Below are positions 25,241 through 38,199 of a stretch of DNA of 64,000 bases, one piece after another. A program made the translations under genes and the position numbers. The notes beneath the pieces were generated by a model. The model did not search any database. It saw only the letters and a program-made list of their open reading frames with translations, and was not told the DNA's origin. The stretch comes from Progne subis subis (taxonomy: Eukaryota; Chordata; Aves; Passeriformes; Hirundinidae), in assembly GCA_022316685.1 (NCBI GenBank), contig JAKJHU010000036.1:5932036-5996035 (forward strand), in the 5' to 3' direction. The first letter of the stretch is position 1; each line of letters starts with the position of its first letter.

Positions 25241-26389
25241 AGCTATTAATTTTTAAGCAATATTTAAGCTACAGCATAGTATATTCTATTATTGGATTGT
25301 TAGCTCCAGGTTTCACTATGATCCCTCTTTGACTTAAACATAGCTATATAGTTCAAATTGAGTTCAGCTTGCTGCCTGATATTTCTAGCTACTTATGTCA
25401 AGCAAGCACTTAGCTACTTTCAAGTAATATACAATTTTCCATAATGATCCTGTCAAATTATGTCATAATATCAAGCACTTCTATCTACACATTTCTATAA
25501 GAAGTAATTTGGAAACCAAGAGCTGAGACTGTGTTCAACATGGAGTGCCCACTTAGTTTCCCTACTTCCACTTTAGTCTCTTAATATACTAAGCAACAAA
25601 CAATATAACAAAGGAAGGCAGAAAAATAGATTTCTTTATTTCCATCACTTTACTGCATGAAAGGGCTATTTCTTACACCGTAAAACCGTATTGAAAATAC
25701 TTTATGACCTATCTAATCTTAGACCTCTGAATAGATTAAATATTGAAGATAAATTGCACAAAAATCAGGTTTTTTAAATGTAGAAATAACAGTTCCATCC
25801 CTTCCAAAGTGACAGAATTTTGTAAGAATAAATATATTTTATTACTTTGATGATGATAGATATTTCTTAACCACTGCTGAGCTATACAAAGGGACAGTAT
25901 CCTCAGATGTTAACACTCCATGTAAAATACGGAAGCACTTCTAGCTTATCAAGACAAAAATATGCTGAAATTACTCATAAAATATATGTGAATAAAATTA
26001 CTCCTAATCAAAATTAACTGCCCACATAAAAAACCAAAATCAACAATACAAAAATGGAGCTAAAAATAATTATGACAGCTATCGTTTTTCTCTATAAACC
26101 AAAAATATTTAGTACAGTAAACAGCTAAATATGAGCATGCCTTCACAACGACACAGTTTGCATTTAACTTTCCTCTCCTGTCAATCTGAATTTTGTTACT
26201 GAGAGTTTAGAGGAAATTATGCTGCACTCTGTAAAAAAATTTATCTGAAATTCTTCCATTTTCCTATATTCTAAATAAATGTTTCATGCTAGCAAGACTT
26301 AAGTATTTCATTTTGCATTTTGAAATGTGTCTTCTGCTTTTGTGCTTTTAGTATTACAATTACTAATACCAGTATTGAAATTAATCCTT
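25241..26389. other. AT-rich non-coding stretch, nothing recognised
   Basis: No gene, RNA or repeat is recognised. Confidence 0.6.
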
Positions 26390-26635
26390 ATTCACAGAAT
26401 TATTTAGATGGGAAAAGTCATCTCAGATCATTGAGTCCCACCTCTGACCAATCACCATCTTGTCAGCTAGACCATGGCTCTAAGTGCCACATCAAGCTGT
26501 TTCTTGAACATCTGCTGGGATGATGACTTTACCACCTCCCTGGTCAACCCATTTTAATGCTTAACAACCCTTTTCACCTGAAGAGAAATGCCTCCTGATA
26601 TCCAATCTAAACCTCCCTAAGTTGTGAAATGACCC
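26390..26635 (-). mobile_element. CR1 LINE 3'-end fragment (antisense)
   Basis: The plus strand follows the reverse-complement CR1 tail in order: ATTCACAGAATTATTTAGATGG, TCATTGAGTCCCACC, GACCATGGCTCTAAGTGCCAC, CCACCTCCCTGGTCAACCC, then ATATCCAATCTAAACCTCCC. The copy is about 245 bp, moderately diverged and without coding capacity. Confidence 0.88.
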
Positions 26636-27354
26636 GGAATATTTGGAGTTCCCAATATTTATTCAGGAGGAATATCTCACCATATTCTTGTAGTCTGAAT
26701 TGCGTCAAGTAATGTATTGTGTTTTGTTCTGTTAAATGTAAACAAGTAACCTCTCCCTAAATTTTGTTTCTATTTATTAAATGAAAGCATTACTTCTTCA
26801 GGTCTAGTATAATAGTCTTAAACCTTGCCCTCAGTTAAATAAATAGCAAAAGTTGTACTAACTGTGACAGACTAAGCATTGAACCTTAAGAATTATGTAG
26901 ATACTGCATGATATTGTGTATGGATATAATAACCTTCATCAATGCACAAGTTCTATAAATAAAGGTATATATTTATATATTCTATTTATATTATATACAT
27001 GCATATCTTTTAATATATTAACATTATATATACACCCACAAAAAAAAGAAATTTCCAAACCAAAATAAAATTTTAAACTAACAGAACTGGATATTTTAAG
27101 GACTCCTAAGTATTAGGAAGAGAATAAAAGAAAGAAAAAAGACAAAGTCCTATAATCCTAATCCAACTAAAGATTAAAATCAAACAGAGAAACAGAAAAA
27201 AACCCCCAAAAAAACCAAACAAAAAAATGACAAGTTAAACAATAGACTCCCCTTGAAACTGGGATTTCCAGAGTTTTACTCCTGGGTAAAATGAAATGAA
27301 GTATTGATCTGACAATATCCAAGCCAGGAGACTCCAATGGGTGCCTTTTTATCC

Positions 27355-27520
27355 TGACAGAGGGAGAACGCGACTGAGCAGCACCCCCAAGGTGGTGAGC
27401 AGCAGGTCCAGCACTCAGGCTCCCTGCCTTTGTGCCAAGCCAGAGGCCTGAGTGCCAGCACAGGGCTTCCCTCCAGCTCCCTCTGCTCAAAGTGGGTTAT
27501 GGTTGTGTGGCTCCCTGCCT
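27355..27520. other. GC-richer patch of unknown origin
   Basis: A local rise in G+C (CAGCACCCCC, GGTGGTGAGCAGCAGG, CCAGCTCCCTCTGC) inside AT-rich DNA. A minus-strand open frame crosses it (27490-27167), but its C-terminal part is encoded by an A/C-rich simple repeat, so I do not call a gene. It may be a decayed repeat. Confidence 0.35.
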
Positions 27521-30500
27521 TGTAGGCTTATGTTCATTTTGTTTTTTTCTCTGCAAGCAGAGAATGAAAGTGACAAGACCATTCCAGGAGGGCAGCCAAG
27601 AAGATGTCAGTGTATTTTTTCCTAGCTGGGCATAAAAGTGATGGTAATGATATGATGATTTTTTTGTCTCTGAAAATTTCCCATGCACACTTTGTTCATA
27701 AAGAGGCATTTTCTGTTTTAAAAACATGTCAGTGGAAAAAATAAAGGATAAATTAATGATTTTGAATAAGAGAGAGAGGCAGTTGATCCCCATGTGAATT
27801 AAATATTAAAGAAATTACTGCAAGTCCTTGTGTTTTGAAGAACTCAGGCCTCATGCTGCTGGGCTTTGTTGTTTTTAAGAGAAAATAATTGCCATATTTG
27901 CAGTCCTCACTATAGCAGGCAACTAAATTACATGATGAAGACATACTTATAAAATAAATATGCATTAACAATCACTGACATCCTGGATTGCATTTTCATA
28001 AAATGGCTAGCAATCCAGTTTTTTTTTCCTGAAAACAGCCTTTTACATTGGCCAAGACAACTCACATAATGAGCATCATTGCCTTGCAGCTTTAGCCCTT
28101 TAAGCCACTTTGAGTTCTGTAGACAGAAACATCCCCAAAGAAGGGAGACACAACTGGTTTTCTGGTTTTCATATTTACATAAAGCCAGTGCTGAAATAGG
28201 CTGAAAATGGGTCTTGTTGTTTGTCAGGAGACAAAAGTTTAAGCAACATACCAGTTATTTCTTTCATCTTTTTTTTTTTTTTTTTCTTTCTTTTTTTTTT
28301 TCTTCCTCTTGCCTTTAACTAAGTTCAGAAACAGCTTCTCTTATGCTTCTTTTGAACCCAAATTTGTGGCAGTTTATTGCTGTGTTTTTCATTGCATAAC
28401 TATATTTGAAACACTTCAGCTAGCTCTCTCACGGCAGTGTCAATTAATAAAAAAAAGATACACACTAGTGTTTTGGAAAGAATTATGTTTCAGTATTAGT
28501 TTCAGTATTCTTTAATATTAGTTTTATTTTCTTTAATCATAACTTCATGGTAAGTTTTAATTTTCTTCTGCCAATTACCACTGTGCTGATACTGGCAATA
28601 ACAATTATAAGACTGAGCAATTTGTCTTCGTTCCATATGTTCTCCATATCCTCAGTGCATTTAAGTATCCTGTTATGTACTAACTATTGACTTATTTAAC
28701 AGTATTTATTTGTGCATTTGTAAGATATTTCCTTGAATTTCTGTTCTGTGTTCTGGGTAGTGATACAAAATTATTTTTTAGAAATATGTTTTTATTGATT
28801 CACAATCTTTTCAAGGATAGATGTTTTGGGTTTGAAGAAATTTGTTTAGCATCTCTTATAATGGTTCTTTCCTATGCACTTTCCTATTTATCCGTATTTT
28901 GTAATAGAATGCCCCTTTGCTGAAATACACAGTGAAGCATACTAAAATTATTTCAGCTTTGAATCAAACAGAACAGGTATTAGAATATGGTCCCTCTGCT
29001 TAAAAATCCACCATAATCTCCATAGAATTTATCTTCCATTTAGATGTTTATAGAGAAAGGAAATCATACCAAAGAAGAACTTGACATTTTAAAGGAGGCT
29101 GATGCTATAATTTGATGAGCAAGAATCTTGTCTGCTATGTGGGATAGAGTCTGTGGGAGCCTAATCTGTCATAAACAAGCAGATTGGTTACTCCTACACC
29201 CAAGTGAAATGTTCTAGCCAGTGGGTTATTGACTGGGCATTGGGTAGGCTGAGAGAATATCTATCATAACCTTCTCACAAAGAAAAATACATTCTCCGAA
29301 AGTGTCATTTTGATTCTACATCAGAAAAGTAATAAACTATTTTGAAACTACATGCTTTCTTTTTATTTTATGGAACTGAAAAATATTTTTCTGATAGGGA
29401 CTAGAAAAAGATACAATTCTCACATTCTTTCTTTAGTTTGTCAATCATGAAACTGAGTGGGAAATAATCCAGGTTACTAAAGTTTATTTCAGGAAAAACC
29501 ACCAAGAAATACAAGTAGAAATAAAAAATCCAACCAACCAACCAAGCAAACAACCAGTCCTACTGGCCCTGCTTCCATCTTCAGGCAAAGGGAAAAAAAA
29601 ATCTTGAGTGGGCCTTTATTAATAATTAAGTCCATCTATCTAAATATAGAGTAATACATTTCTATAAAGTATATATTTTAAAAAATCCACAAACAATCCA
29701 CTATAACTTAATATGTCTGAGAATTCCTTGAAATCAGTAGAGAATTTACTGCTTGAGGTTTATTCCACATGGGACTTATTTAGATATAGTAAAAATGGAT
29801 GTCATGAAAACCTCCAACTTTCCCTAGTTAAATCAAATGATTGATTTATTTTAACACCAATGATAATCATATCACCATCTGTGAGTTTGACCATTGAAAT
29901 TAGACAGTATTGTACTTTAATCAGATATGCTTCAATGTTAATAAATAGTGTGACACGATATCAGAGTGAGGTAGTTATTTCAGAGGACAACACATCCACA
30001 GTACATTTTTGAACATTTTTATTTCAGTTTAGCTGTAGTCTGCTCCTGTGGACTAGATGACTATAAGCAGCTGGAACACATCAGATAATGTTCAAGGCAT
30101 TTTTCAGTCAAGCCTCATTCAAAAAAAAAAAAAAAAACCAAACAGTTTACATCCTCAACAAGAGCAGATTTGTGAAGCCAAAACACAGGCTGTGAGGGTT
30201 GCTGGGTGATTAACTCCAAAAGTGTACCCGTCCTTCATAAAGGGCAATTTTAAATGAGCTCAAGATAAGTAAAGAAGAATGACAATACTTAGTCCCTAAG
30301 TCCCTAAATTAAACATTTTTTCATATTTAGAAATGCTATGTTAAGTGAAGATATAGGACAAACTTATTGCTGAGATAAGCAACTCAAGGATCTATCACCA
30401 GTTTCAGGAATTCCTGAACTCTTTAGAGAAGGAAAATCCACCAGTATCTGCTGAGGGGAACACTCACATGGCAGAAATAATGCTATGCAGAAATGGGATT

Positions 30501-30880
30501 TTTCTTCCTCCATCCATCAGTTGGAGTGGGATTTAAAATTAAAATAAAAATGCTATGAAAAGCCTGCTTTTGAAGTGAACCTCTCTATCATTCCCATTTA
30601 CCATTTACCAGTTCACATTGCGGAGCAGTTTCAGAGTTTGAGAGAGGAATCTTCTCTGATGAAACTGTAATGAAATTGTCTGAGACAGAACTGACTGAAG
30701 AATTACAGTTATCAGTACTTAGCTATTATGTATTTGGTCATAAGAAGATGCAAAATGGTAAACTGATAAAGCTCTTCCTCTACCTAGGGCTGAAGTAAAA
30801 TAAATTAAAGGAAAGCCAAGGCCCCAAGGCCACCCTTATAAACTTTAAAAGTAAGTGGCTAATGGAGATACTCAGCAGTT

Positions 30881-30946
30881 AAAAAAACAAAACAAAACAA
30901 AACAAAGCTAAAGAAAACAAAACAAACCCAAACAAAAACCCCCAAT
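30881..30946. repeat. AAAAC / AAAC simple repeat
   Basis: AAAAC units followed by irregular AAAC and AACCCC units, almost only A and C. Confidence 0.85.
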
Positions 30947-31851
30947 ACTTTATTTGATGGATATTTTTCAACATCTAAAATTTTGTCTAAAAGAAAGAAA
31001 AAGCATTAATAAGAGTGAGAATAATACTGCTCAGGTGTTCAAAAACTCATTTCACCTGTCATGTTGTTTTGTGGCACTAGTTGTAAGTGGGCATTCATCT
31101 GTATCACCCAATAGACTTCCCTTTTTTCTTTCTTATTCCACACTTCTCTTTGGCATCTATGATTAATTTACTTGTCTGTCCTTATTCAAACACCTTGAAG
31201 ATGCATTTTGTCTTTGAGCCTTTAAAAAAAGCTTCAAAAATATCAAATTCTCTAGCTTACAAAACATATGAATATATTGATACTTGCATTATATATTCTG
31301 TTTCTAATGTACCCTTAAGATTTTGGTTATTGTAGAATCAGATGTTGTTTAAAACTGAATATATTAAATTTTAAAATATTTTAGGTAGATATTATCTCTA
31401 TTATGCAGAAAGTGGAGGTACAATCTTGAATAGGATTTCTGTGACATGATTCTATGAAAGAACATATTCCAAATCAGGAAAGTATAGATAACACCATAAA
31501 GGTTTACTTCATGTTCTGTGTGCTCCACTGAAGTCTAATAATTCCTGTAAACTTACATTTCTTTAATAGATTTAGATCTTTTAACTGATAGATACAGATA
31601 ATTTGATAATTATCTTGGGAAAAATACTCTCTTTCAGATATGTTTCATATTCTGAAGCACAGCCACAATATATGACACAATTCCTATGCTGACCTGGATG
31701 TTAGCAGCCTTTGTGTTTGCTTGGAGGATGAAAAGGAGATTTTGTGATAGATCTGTTTATTCAATTTCCTTTTTGTGAAAACAATCTGTTTAAACCATAG
31801 TTCTGAGGTAGGGTCAAATTTGTCAATATTCAGAGCAGTAAGAGAAGAGGG

Positions 31852-31874
31852 GAAAAAAAAAAAAAAAAAAAAAA
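31852..31874. repeat. A homopolymer, 23 nt
   Basis: It lies directly upstream of the CR1 fragment at 31880. Confidence 0.85.
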
Positions 31875-31879
31875 GTTTC

Positions 31880-32096
31880 AGACTGGGCGTAGGGAGCACT
31901 TCTTTCAACCTTGTAGATAGTCCAGCAGTGGTGCCAGTTACCCAGAAAGATTGTGCAGTCTCTGTCTTTCATGGTGTTGAAGACCCAAGAGGTTAAAGCC
32001 CTAAGCAGCCTGGTCTGAACCATAATTGACAGCTTTGAGCAGGGGGATGAATTCAAGATGTCCTGGGGTTCAAACCTGAATTATTACATGATTCAA
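31880..32096 (+). mobile_element. CR1 LINE 3'-end fragment (sense)
   Basis: Plus-strand order matches a decayed CR1 3' end: CCAGTTACCCAGAAAGATTGTG, GCAGTCTCTGTCTTTCATGGTG, TTTGAGCAGGGGGATGAATTCA, then TTACATGATTC as a degraded terminal repeat. Short and strongly diverged. Confidence 0.75.
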
Positions 32097-33626
32097 AGTT
32101 TTTGCACTGTTTTAAAGTCACATAATTGAAATTAAATGGTATATCTATCCTATCTATCCTACCTATATCTATCCACAACATAGAAGGCTTGTATGAAAGT
32201 AAAAGTACTAAGTGCACCTTCTATTTCTTAAGAAACATAGAACTAATCAGAAAGCTAGGTTTGTTATGGAAAAATTTGTGATTTGTGATACAGTTTTGAT
32301 GAAGGAACAAATAATGTCTAGTTGCAAACCATCACTAGAAATTTGAATTTTTTTCCTAGACAATAGTCAAAAGGAATTCTGATGAGGTTCCCAAAGAGAT
32401 GTTCAGCTATCTATGTAGCCTTTTTGGCTATGAGACCTGATTTCTTCTTCTATCTTAACATATCAGCAAGAAAAAAAAAAAAAAAGCTACTTAGGAGAAA
32501 ATATTTCCCTGTGCTGACTAGTGAAAATAAGAGAAAAACAGATAATTAGAGGCAAATTACAATACACAAAGAAGAAAGCAACATAATCTCTCAGTCTGCT
32601 TATCAAATTCATAAGAGAAGTTAAGACTTAGGAGGAACCCAGTGACTTCTAGTTTAAAATACTTTTTTTAAAAAAAAAAATTTTATGTCTATTTTAATGA
32701 AGATTACTAAAAAATTATGCAGCACATTGGAGGTGCCAAAAGCGTTTAGCTTAATCAACTAGAATCATTGTTACTCATACTGTATTGAAGTCCACTGAGA
32801 ATGATGTGTCCAAATAAAGTGGCATTTTAATAGCAACATGAAGTAGAAACAATGTTGACAATGTCTGCAATGAATGTGGTAAAGACATTAACTGAAGAAA
32901 TTAGTTCTTCATAGTGCCTAAAATCTAAAAAAAGACTAAATAAGGAATGGAGGAACAACAGCAACAAAAAAACCCCAAAAACCAGTGAAAAAGATCAATA
33001 GCTGCCTTATCAAGAAGCAACACCAGAAATAAGAAAAAAATATAAAAACCTTGACTCTCTGTGAAGACTTACTAGATTTGAACTTAGACATAGTTCTGCT
33101 TAGTTATAGTACATATAAGGTTAATGACAAAGAAATTACACTTCCAGAGGCATTAAATACCACTCATAATTTGAAGTGAAATAGTTTTTCGTCCCTCTTG
33201 CAGGTATTTCAATTTCCTCTGAGAACCTGCCACTCTAGCTGGTGAGTGAGAGTATTTACTCAATGAACTGATGAGCAGCAGCAGCCATCAAGTGATAACA
33301 AACACCTGTTAAGGTATAGAACAAGAAAAAATGGCCTGATTTTCAACAATTAAAACATACATATTCAAATATAATGAGTAAAAACCCTTCTCCAAAAAAT
33401 TGAAAAAGTTATATTCTACATTGCAAAAAAAGTTTTTATCTTCTCACTGATGGTTTTTACAACTTAGTGAGCATCTGAAATAGCTGATATATATTATTAA
33501 TCTTCTCTAGAGCATAGGAATGGACTGATGTGCAGCCTTATAAAGCTGAACTTTGTAAATTTTAGTGGTGTGAGAGTAGTTTTATTAAGTTATTAAGTTA
33601 TTTTTGTAAGATTTATAAGTTATTTT
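32097..33626. other. AT-rich non-coding stretch
   Basis: No gene or complex repeat is recognised. A near-duplicate AAGTTATTTTTGTAA unit (about 33595-33609 and 33618-33632) directly precedes and overlaps the LTR start. Confidence 0.55.
32141..32176. repeat. TATC-type microsatellite, imperfect
   Basis: CTAT/CCTATCTATC units over about 35 bp. Confidence 0.8.
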
Positions 33627-34239
33627 TGTAATGGTTTAGTCCACTGTACCCCCTGTGTTTTGGAATAGTTTTCCCCCTTATGAGTTAGGTATTTAAGCAA
33701 ACATTTTATGCTAATCATTCCTTCCCTGCACCTGTCCCTGTCAATTCCCCTCCTCTCCTCGTGGTCGCCATGTCTGTCACTTGGAGACCCTTCCCTGGAT
33801 TCTGGAGAGATCCAGGAGAGGCGTCGAGTGATAGGCTGGTGCCTGGGGAATCCCCTCCTACCCTTCTGTGATTTATCTGTGGTTCAAAGGTTGACACCCC
33901 TGTTACCACCCCCGTGTTCCCTGGTTTGCTGACCCGTTGTCAGCCCTCCCCCGTGTATAAGTGGTCACAAGGCTTTGATCTCTGCTCTCTCAGGGCAGCA
34001 GTGGTCTGAGGCGGAGCTCCTTGCCGTACTCCCCTTAATAAACTACCTTCTACCCTGCCTAAAGAGAGACGACTCTTTTTCCGTCACCGCAGTCACGACT
34101 CCATCAGATCCACTCTCCTGTGTGGGGAACCAAAAACCCACCGGGAGGAGGTTACTCGCCCTGCCTGTAACCCCGACCGATCCTCGCTGTGGCAGTGCAG
34201 AACTGAGCTAGCCTGCACGCCTGCCAGGCGTGAGGGACA
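33627..34239 (+). mobile_element. Solo LTR, plus strand
   Basis: A GC-rich block of about 613 bp in AT-rich DNA. It begins TGTAATGGTTTAGTCCACTG and ends near GTGAGGGACA. It has a TATA box (GTGTATAAGTGG, TATAA at 33956-33960) and a polyadenylation signal AATAAA at 34037-34042, about 80 nt apart, then a U5 of about 200 nt with several CpG. The start and U5 resemble the minus-strand element at 8389-8981. No clear target duplication was found, so both ends are approximate. No internal genes are present. Confidence 0.8.
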
Positions 34240-34922
34240 CTGCTATAGTAAATTATGTTGAATATTATTTATGTCAAAAAAATACTACTATGCAATTCTA
34301 AATGTCGGATTCACATAAGTACTTTGTATTTTTAAAAGTTTGTGTTTGCATGTTAGTTTTTGTGACTTATTAAATGTGGACTACGAGTCTTCAATAGAAT
34401 ACAGGTGATGCCATCTGTGCTATGAAGATGTCAATAAAAGGACTCCACTTTGTGGGAAACTGTCCTGTCTCTGAAAAATCTCAGTCCTTGGAAGTTGAGG
34501 GAAATAAATCCTGTATTCCACTTTTATAGACTCTTCTTCACTTTCCCTCTGGAACTTAAGAAATGGGATTCTTTTTTTGACAAAGTTCGCTCTAGGTTTA
34601 GGCATTTTGCTGAATGACCAGTAATGAAACTGCTAAGGAAAAAAGTTAGAAAATTATCCAGGTGGTCAATTTGCCTGAGTTGGATTCCTAACATCAAATT
34701 GTTGGATTATGCCTACCCCATTTTATTCACTGGAGAGAGATAGATATATCCAGGAGAGTCTTCCTGGCTCAAGATGACTGCCGAAGCTTCGTGAGACAGA
34801 TTATCATTTGCAGTTGTCCATTTATTTTCACAAACCTGCAGAAAGTACCCAGGGTTATTATTTTAGCCTAAGATAACTAATTGTTTGATGTCTAAGCTTA
34901 GATAAAATAAACCCTATCTTTA

Positions 34923-34950
34923 ATTTATTTATTTATTTATTTATTTATTA
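34923..34950. repeat. TTTA tetranucleotide microsatellite
   Basis: About seven perfect TTTA units. Confidence 0.9.
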
Positions 34951-37581
34951 TCTTTACATTTTGGTGCAAATATTTTCATATAGATGAGCAAAAACCCCTC
35001 ATTGTAAGTTGTGGCATAATATAAATTCTAATGAAGGCACTGAGAATCCTACATTTTGTCTGTGAGATTTGGATTAGACAAATAGTTTCTTCCTTTGATG
35101 AAGCCTCTGGAAAATTCTCATTAATCTAATTATATGTGGAGCTTGTAGGCTCTAGACATTCTCTCCTCAAATCCGTCTTTTTCTTTGTGTACTTGCCAAG
35201 TGTAGACTCTAGAGATGAGATTCCACCATGCAGTTTTAGCTGCCTTACAATCATGTGGAGTAAGCTAGTAATCCGGGTTTATTTGGTATCAATCCAGAGA
35301 CATGTTCATGCCCAGAGGGCAGCCCCTCTTGGATAAGAGCCTTAGGGATAATTTGCCTTCTGGAAGTGCCTGCATTATTACACAACAGAAACAGGGCAAA
35401 CAATTTCCATGATTTTTCATAGCTTCACAGATGTTTATCAGATAAATAGAAGAGGCAGACTGGCTCATATTCAATGCTACAAAATAAAATATTGTGTTAT
35501 GATGCAAACTGAAGCAAGACTGCAAACTTAAATTGAACTGATTGTGGGTGAACTTTCTAAAAAAAATCTGATACTTGTAAAATATCTTATTGCTCCCAAG
35601 AAAATAATGACTGAATTTTCATTAAACTTTCACTATTTGATTGAACAATACAGCAAAAGTAAGAGCAAATTGCCAGCTCAGGTGAAACACCTCAGTTCAG
35701 TTGCTTCCTAGCCAGTTTGCATTCAGGTGATTGTTCACCTAACTTAGCATCTCAATGCCTCTTGGTTTTTGTAGTTGCTATGAATGAAGGAAGAAGTAGT
35801 GTGACAATATTGTTAACAGAACATTTAAATGCACCACTTGAGTTGTTGCTTGGCCTTTTATCTAATTGCAAAAATTCTTCTGGTTCTAGCCCACCGACAA
35901 GAGTGAAAAACCCTCTTAGATCTAAATAAAATGAAAGCTTTATTTGCAAAAGCCAAAGTAAGCCTGGGCAAAAATAAAGAGATTTATACTGTTTTCATAA
36001 TAATCTTGGTCACTTATTCTACTGATGGAAGCACTTGCAGTACAATATGTCATGCTGGTCAATGATTACTTAGTAAAGATTACTTAATAGAAATACTCTC
36101 ATACTGCTGCCTTTTACTCTTTGGATATAAGAAATACTGTCTTGACAGAAGTAGATAATTATGTTTTATATTGCATAGGTAGAGTTGTATTTCCTCTTGC
36201 CCTTTACAGTAGTTTTATGTGAAGATAGGACTTACACAGTGTGTACTTGAGCTCATAGATTTGAACCTTAAAAACTGGTTAGAATTGGTCCCCTGGACTT
36301 GACTGTTTCCAATACTGAAGAAGTTATTGAAGCTATTCTTGGCTGCAGTTTGTCAAAGCTCACTCTTTCCTTATCTCACTAGCCTTTCCACTTGGATCTT
36401 TATAACATATTTTTGTATGGGTGCTACATAGTCACAGTCTGGTGTCTGTTTACCTAGTTAGTTTTCTGTTTGTGCCTCAAACATCTGCTGCACAACTAGA
36501 CAATTTCAATCACATTCTCTGTTAAATTTGGCAACTCCTGGTCTTCAAAAAGTTATTAAGTTTTTGTACTTTTTGTGGAAGATGACAGCAAAATAGAGGA
36601 TATACTCCCAGCTGAAAAGTTATTGAGAGAAAATCTGCAGTATAAACACAACCTTTATTCAATGTCTTATAATCCATGCAGAAAAAAATCATGAACACTT
36701 CAGATAAAGGGAAAGCTTTAGATTGGATTCCTCTTAGGCACAGGCATAAAGATCAAATCCATGGAAACCAGGATTCATTAGCTGAGCACTTACAAAATTA
36801 CTTCTTCTTTTTTCCTCCTGGTTTTCTCATCATGTCCTTGGGCTTCAGTTTGAGTGGCTTTATTTCTTGTGTGGTTTTGTTTGAATTTGTTATTTTTGGT
36901 TTTCTTTTTCGTTTTCCTACCCTAGCACTGATTAAAGGGAGCTTTGCAGTTTTCAGCATGAAGCTTAGTATTCCTCTAAGTAAGTGGAAATTTTTTCTAG
37001 ATACAAAATACATTATTATCAAACACTTCTTAAGCTCAAATGAGCCATTTCTCCCATTAATTAATTTATACATATATGGCACATATGTGTACATGGATCC
37101 CAGGGTCTTACTAAGCTGTGATCTCACATTTCTGGGTCAAAAGTATGGAATATTAAATGGAGAATTAGTAAGAACTGCACAGTCCTCAATCAGTATATCC
37201 ATTAAGTTTCTTTCAAAAACCAGATTTCCTCAGGGAATGAGGGAGGAAAAATTGTTGTAGTTTTTTTTTGCTGAAATTCACATTTTACCATAGGAAACAA
37301 GATTTTGAGAAACATTTCTTAATTGGCAAATGCAAATATAAGATGTGCTTCAATTCAAAGTTTCAAAGAAAAAAATAATGTTTAAATATTGCTTCAAAAT
37401 AATTTTGAAATTAAGTGCCATTTCTAAACTTACTTTAGTAACTAAATATATAATTACATAAAATGTCATTTGGGGAGCAATTTCAAAATGTCATATTTCA
37501 ATTATAAAATAAGAATAAAAACTCCTTGGAAAGTTTACCCATTTCATGCAATAGAAACTCATTTTGAATTGCAACAACTTT

Positions 37582-37666
37582 TTGGGGTTTTTTTGGTGTT
37601 TTTTTTGGTTTTGTTTTTGTTTTTGTTTTTTGTGGGGTTTTTTTTTTTTTTGTTTTTTTTTTTTTA
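37582..37666. repeat. T/G-rich simple repeat
   Basis: GGTTTTTTTGG, GTTTTT and long T runs, almost only T and G. It gives Phe/Val/Leu-rich open frames on the plus strand and Lys/Gln-rich ones on the minus strand, all artefacts. Confidence 0.85.
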
Positions 37667-38199
37667 GTAATTCAAATACTGCTAGAAAATTACCCAATTT
37701 TTGAAAATCACCTAATTATGAAACAGAAATAAGTTTTCAAAAGATCTTGCAGTCTATTTCCTTATTCCGTAGCAGGATACCTGAAAGTATTTTGCCCTTG
37801 AAAGTAATTTTTATGGTGTTTTTTGCAAACTAGTAAAGAGAAGAATTTAAATTGTTAAAATATTCAAAGTCAAATATTAAAGGATAAGCTGGTAGCAACA
37901 GGAAAATGATTAAATCTAAGAATACATTAACATAAAAATGGTAAGACAGAATTCAGTCCTGGAAAGTTAATTTATCTGAGGTTTAAAGGAGCTATATAGA
38001 GGAATAATTCTCAGACAAAGTAGAAGAAGAGTCCTCCTAAAACATAACATAAGTAAAGTTGCTGAAATAAAAAAAATCTTCCATGTAGAAGGATCACATC
38101 ACTTCTCCAACCCAAATCTCTTTATCCCATAGATGCAGCTGTACTAAAGCAGCTCCAGGGCTGATTACTCATTCAGGAATATTACCTGGGATTTACCTG

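Larger units (their letters stand above)
26636..31879. other. AT-rich non-coding stretch with simple repeats
   Basis: No gene is supported. Contents are TA-rich DNA near 26960-27030, an A/C tract at about 27195-27232, a GC-richer patch at 27355-27520, T-rich runs at 28268-28302, a CCAA array near 29529-29556 and an AAAAC array at 30881-30946. Repeat-poor parts could include conserved non-coding DNA, which needs an alignment to test. Confidence 0.55.
34240..38199. other. AT-rich non-coding stretch
   Basis: No gene is accepted. It contains the TTTA array at 34923-34950, a T/G-rich tract at 37582-37666 and a 194-codon open frame at 36676-37260 that I judge incidental (see rejected items). Confidence 0.55.

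Noticed and set aside
36676..37260. 194-codon plus-strand open frame, the longest in the window
   Set aside because: Its sequence matches no family I know and is a patchwork of Phe/Leu-rich runs from T-rich DNA. No promoter, Kozak-like context or splice partners are visible, and a frame of this size can occur by chance in 64 kb. RNA-seq or conserved orthologues would reopen it.
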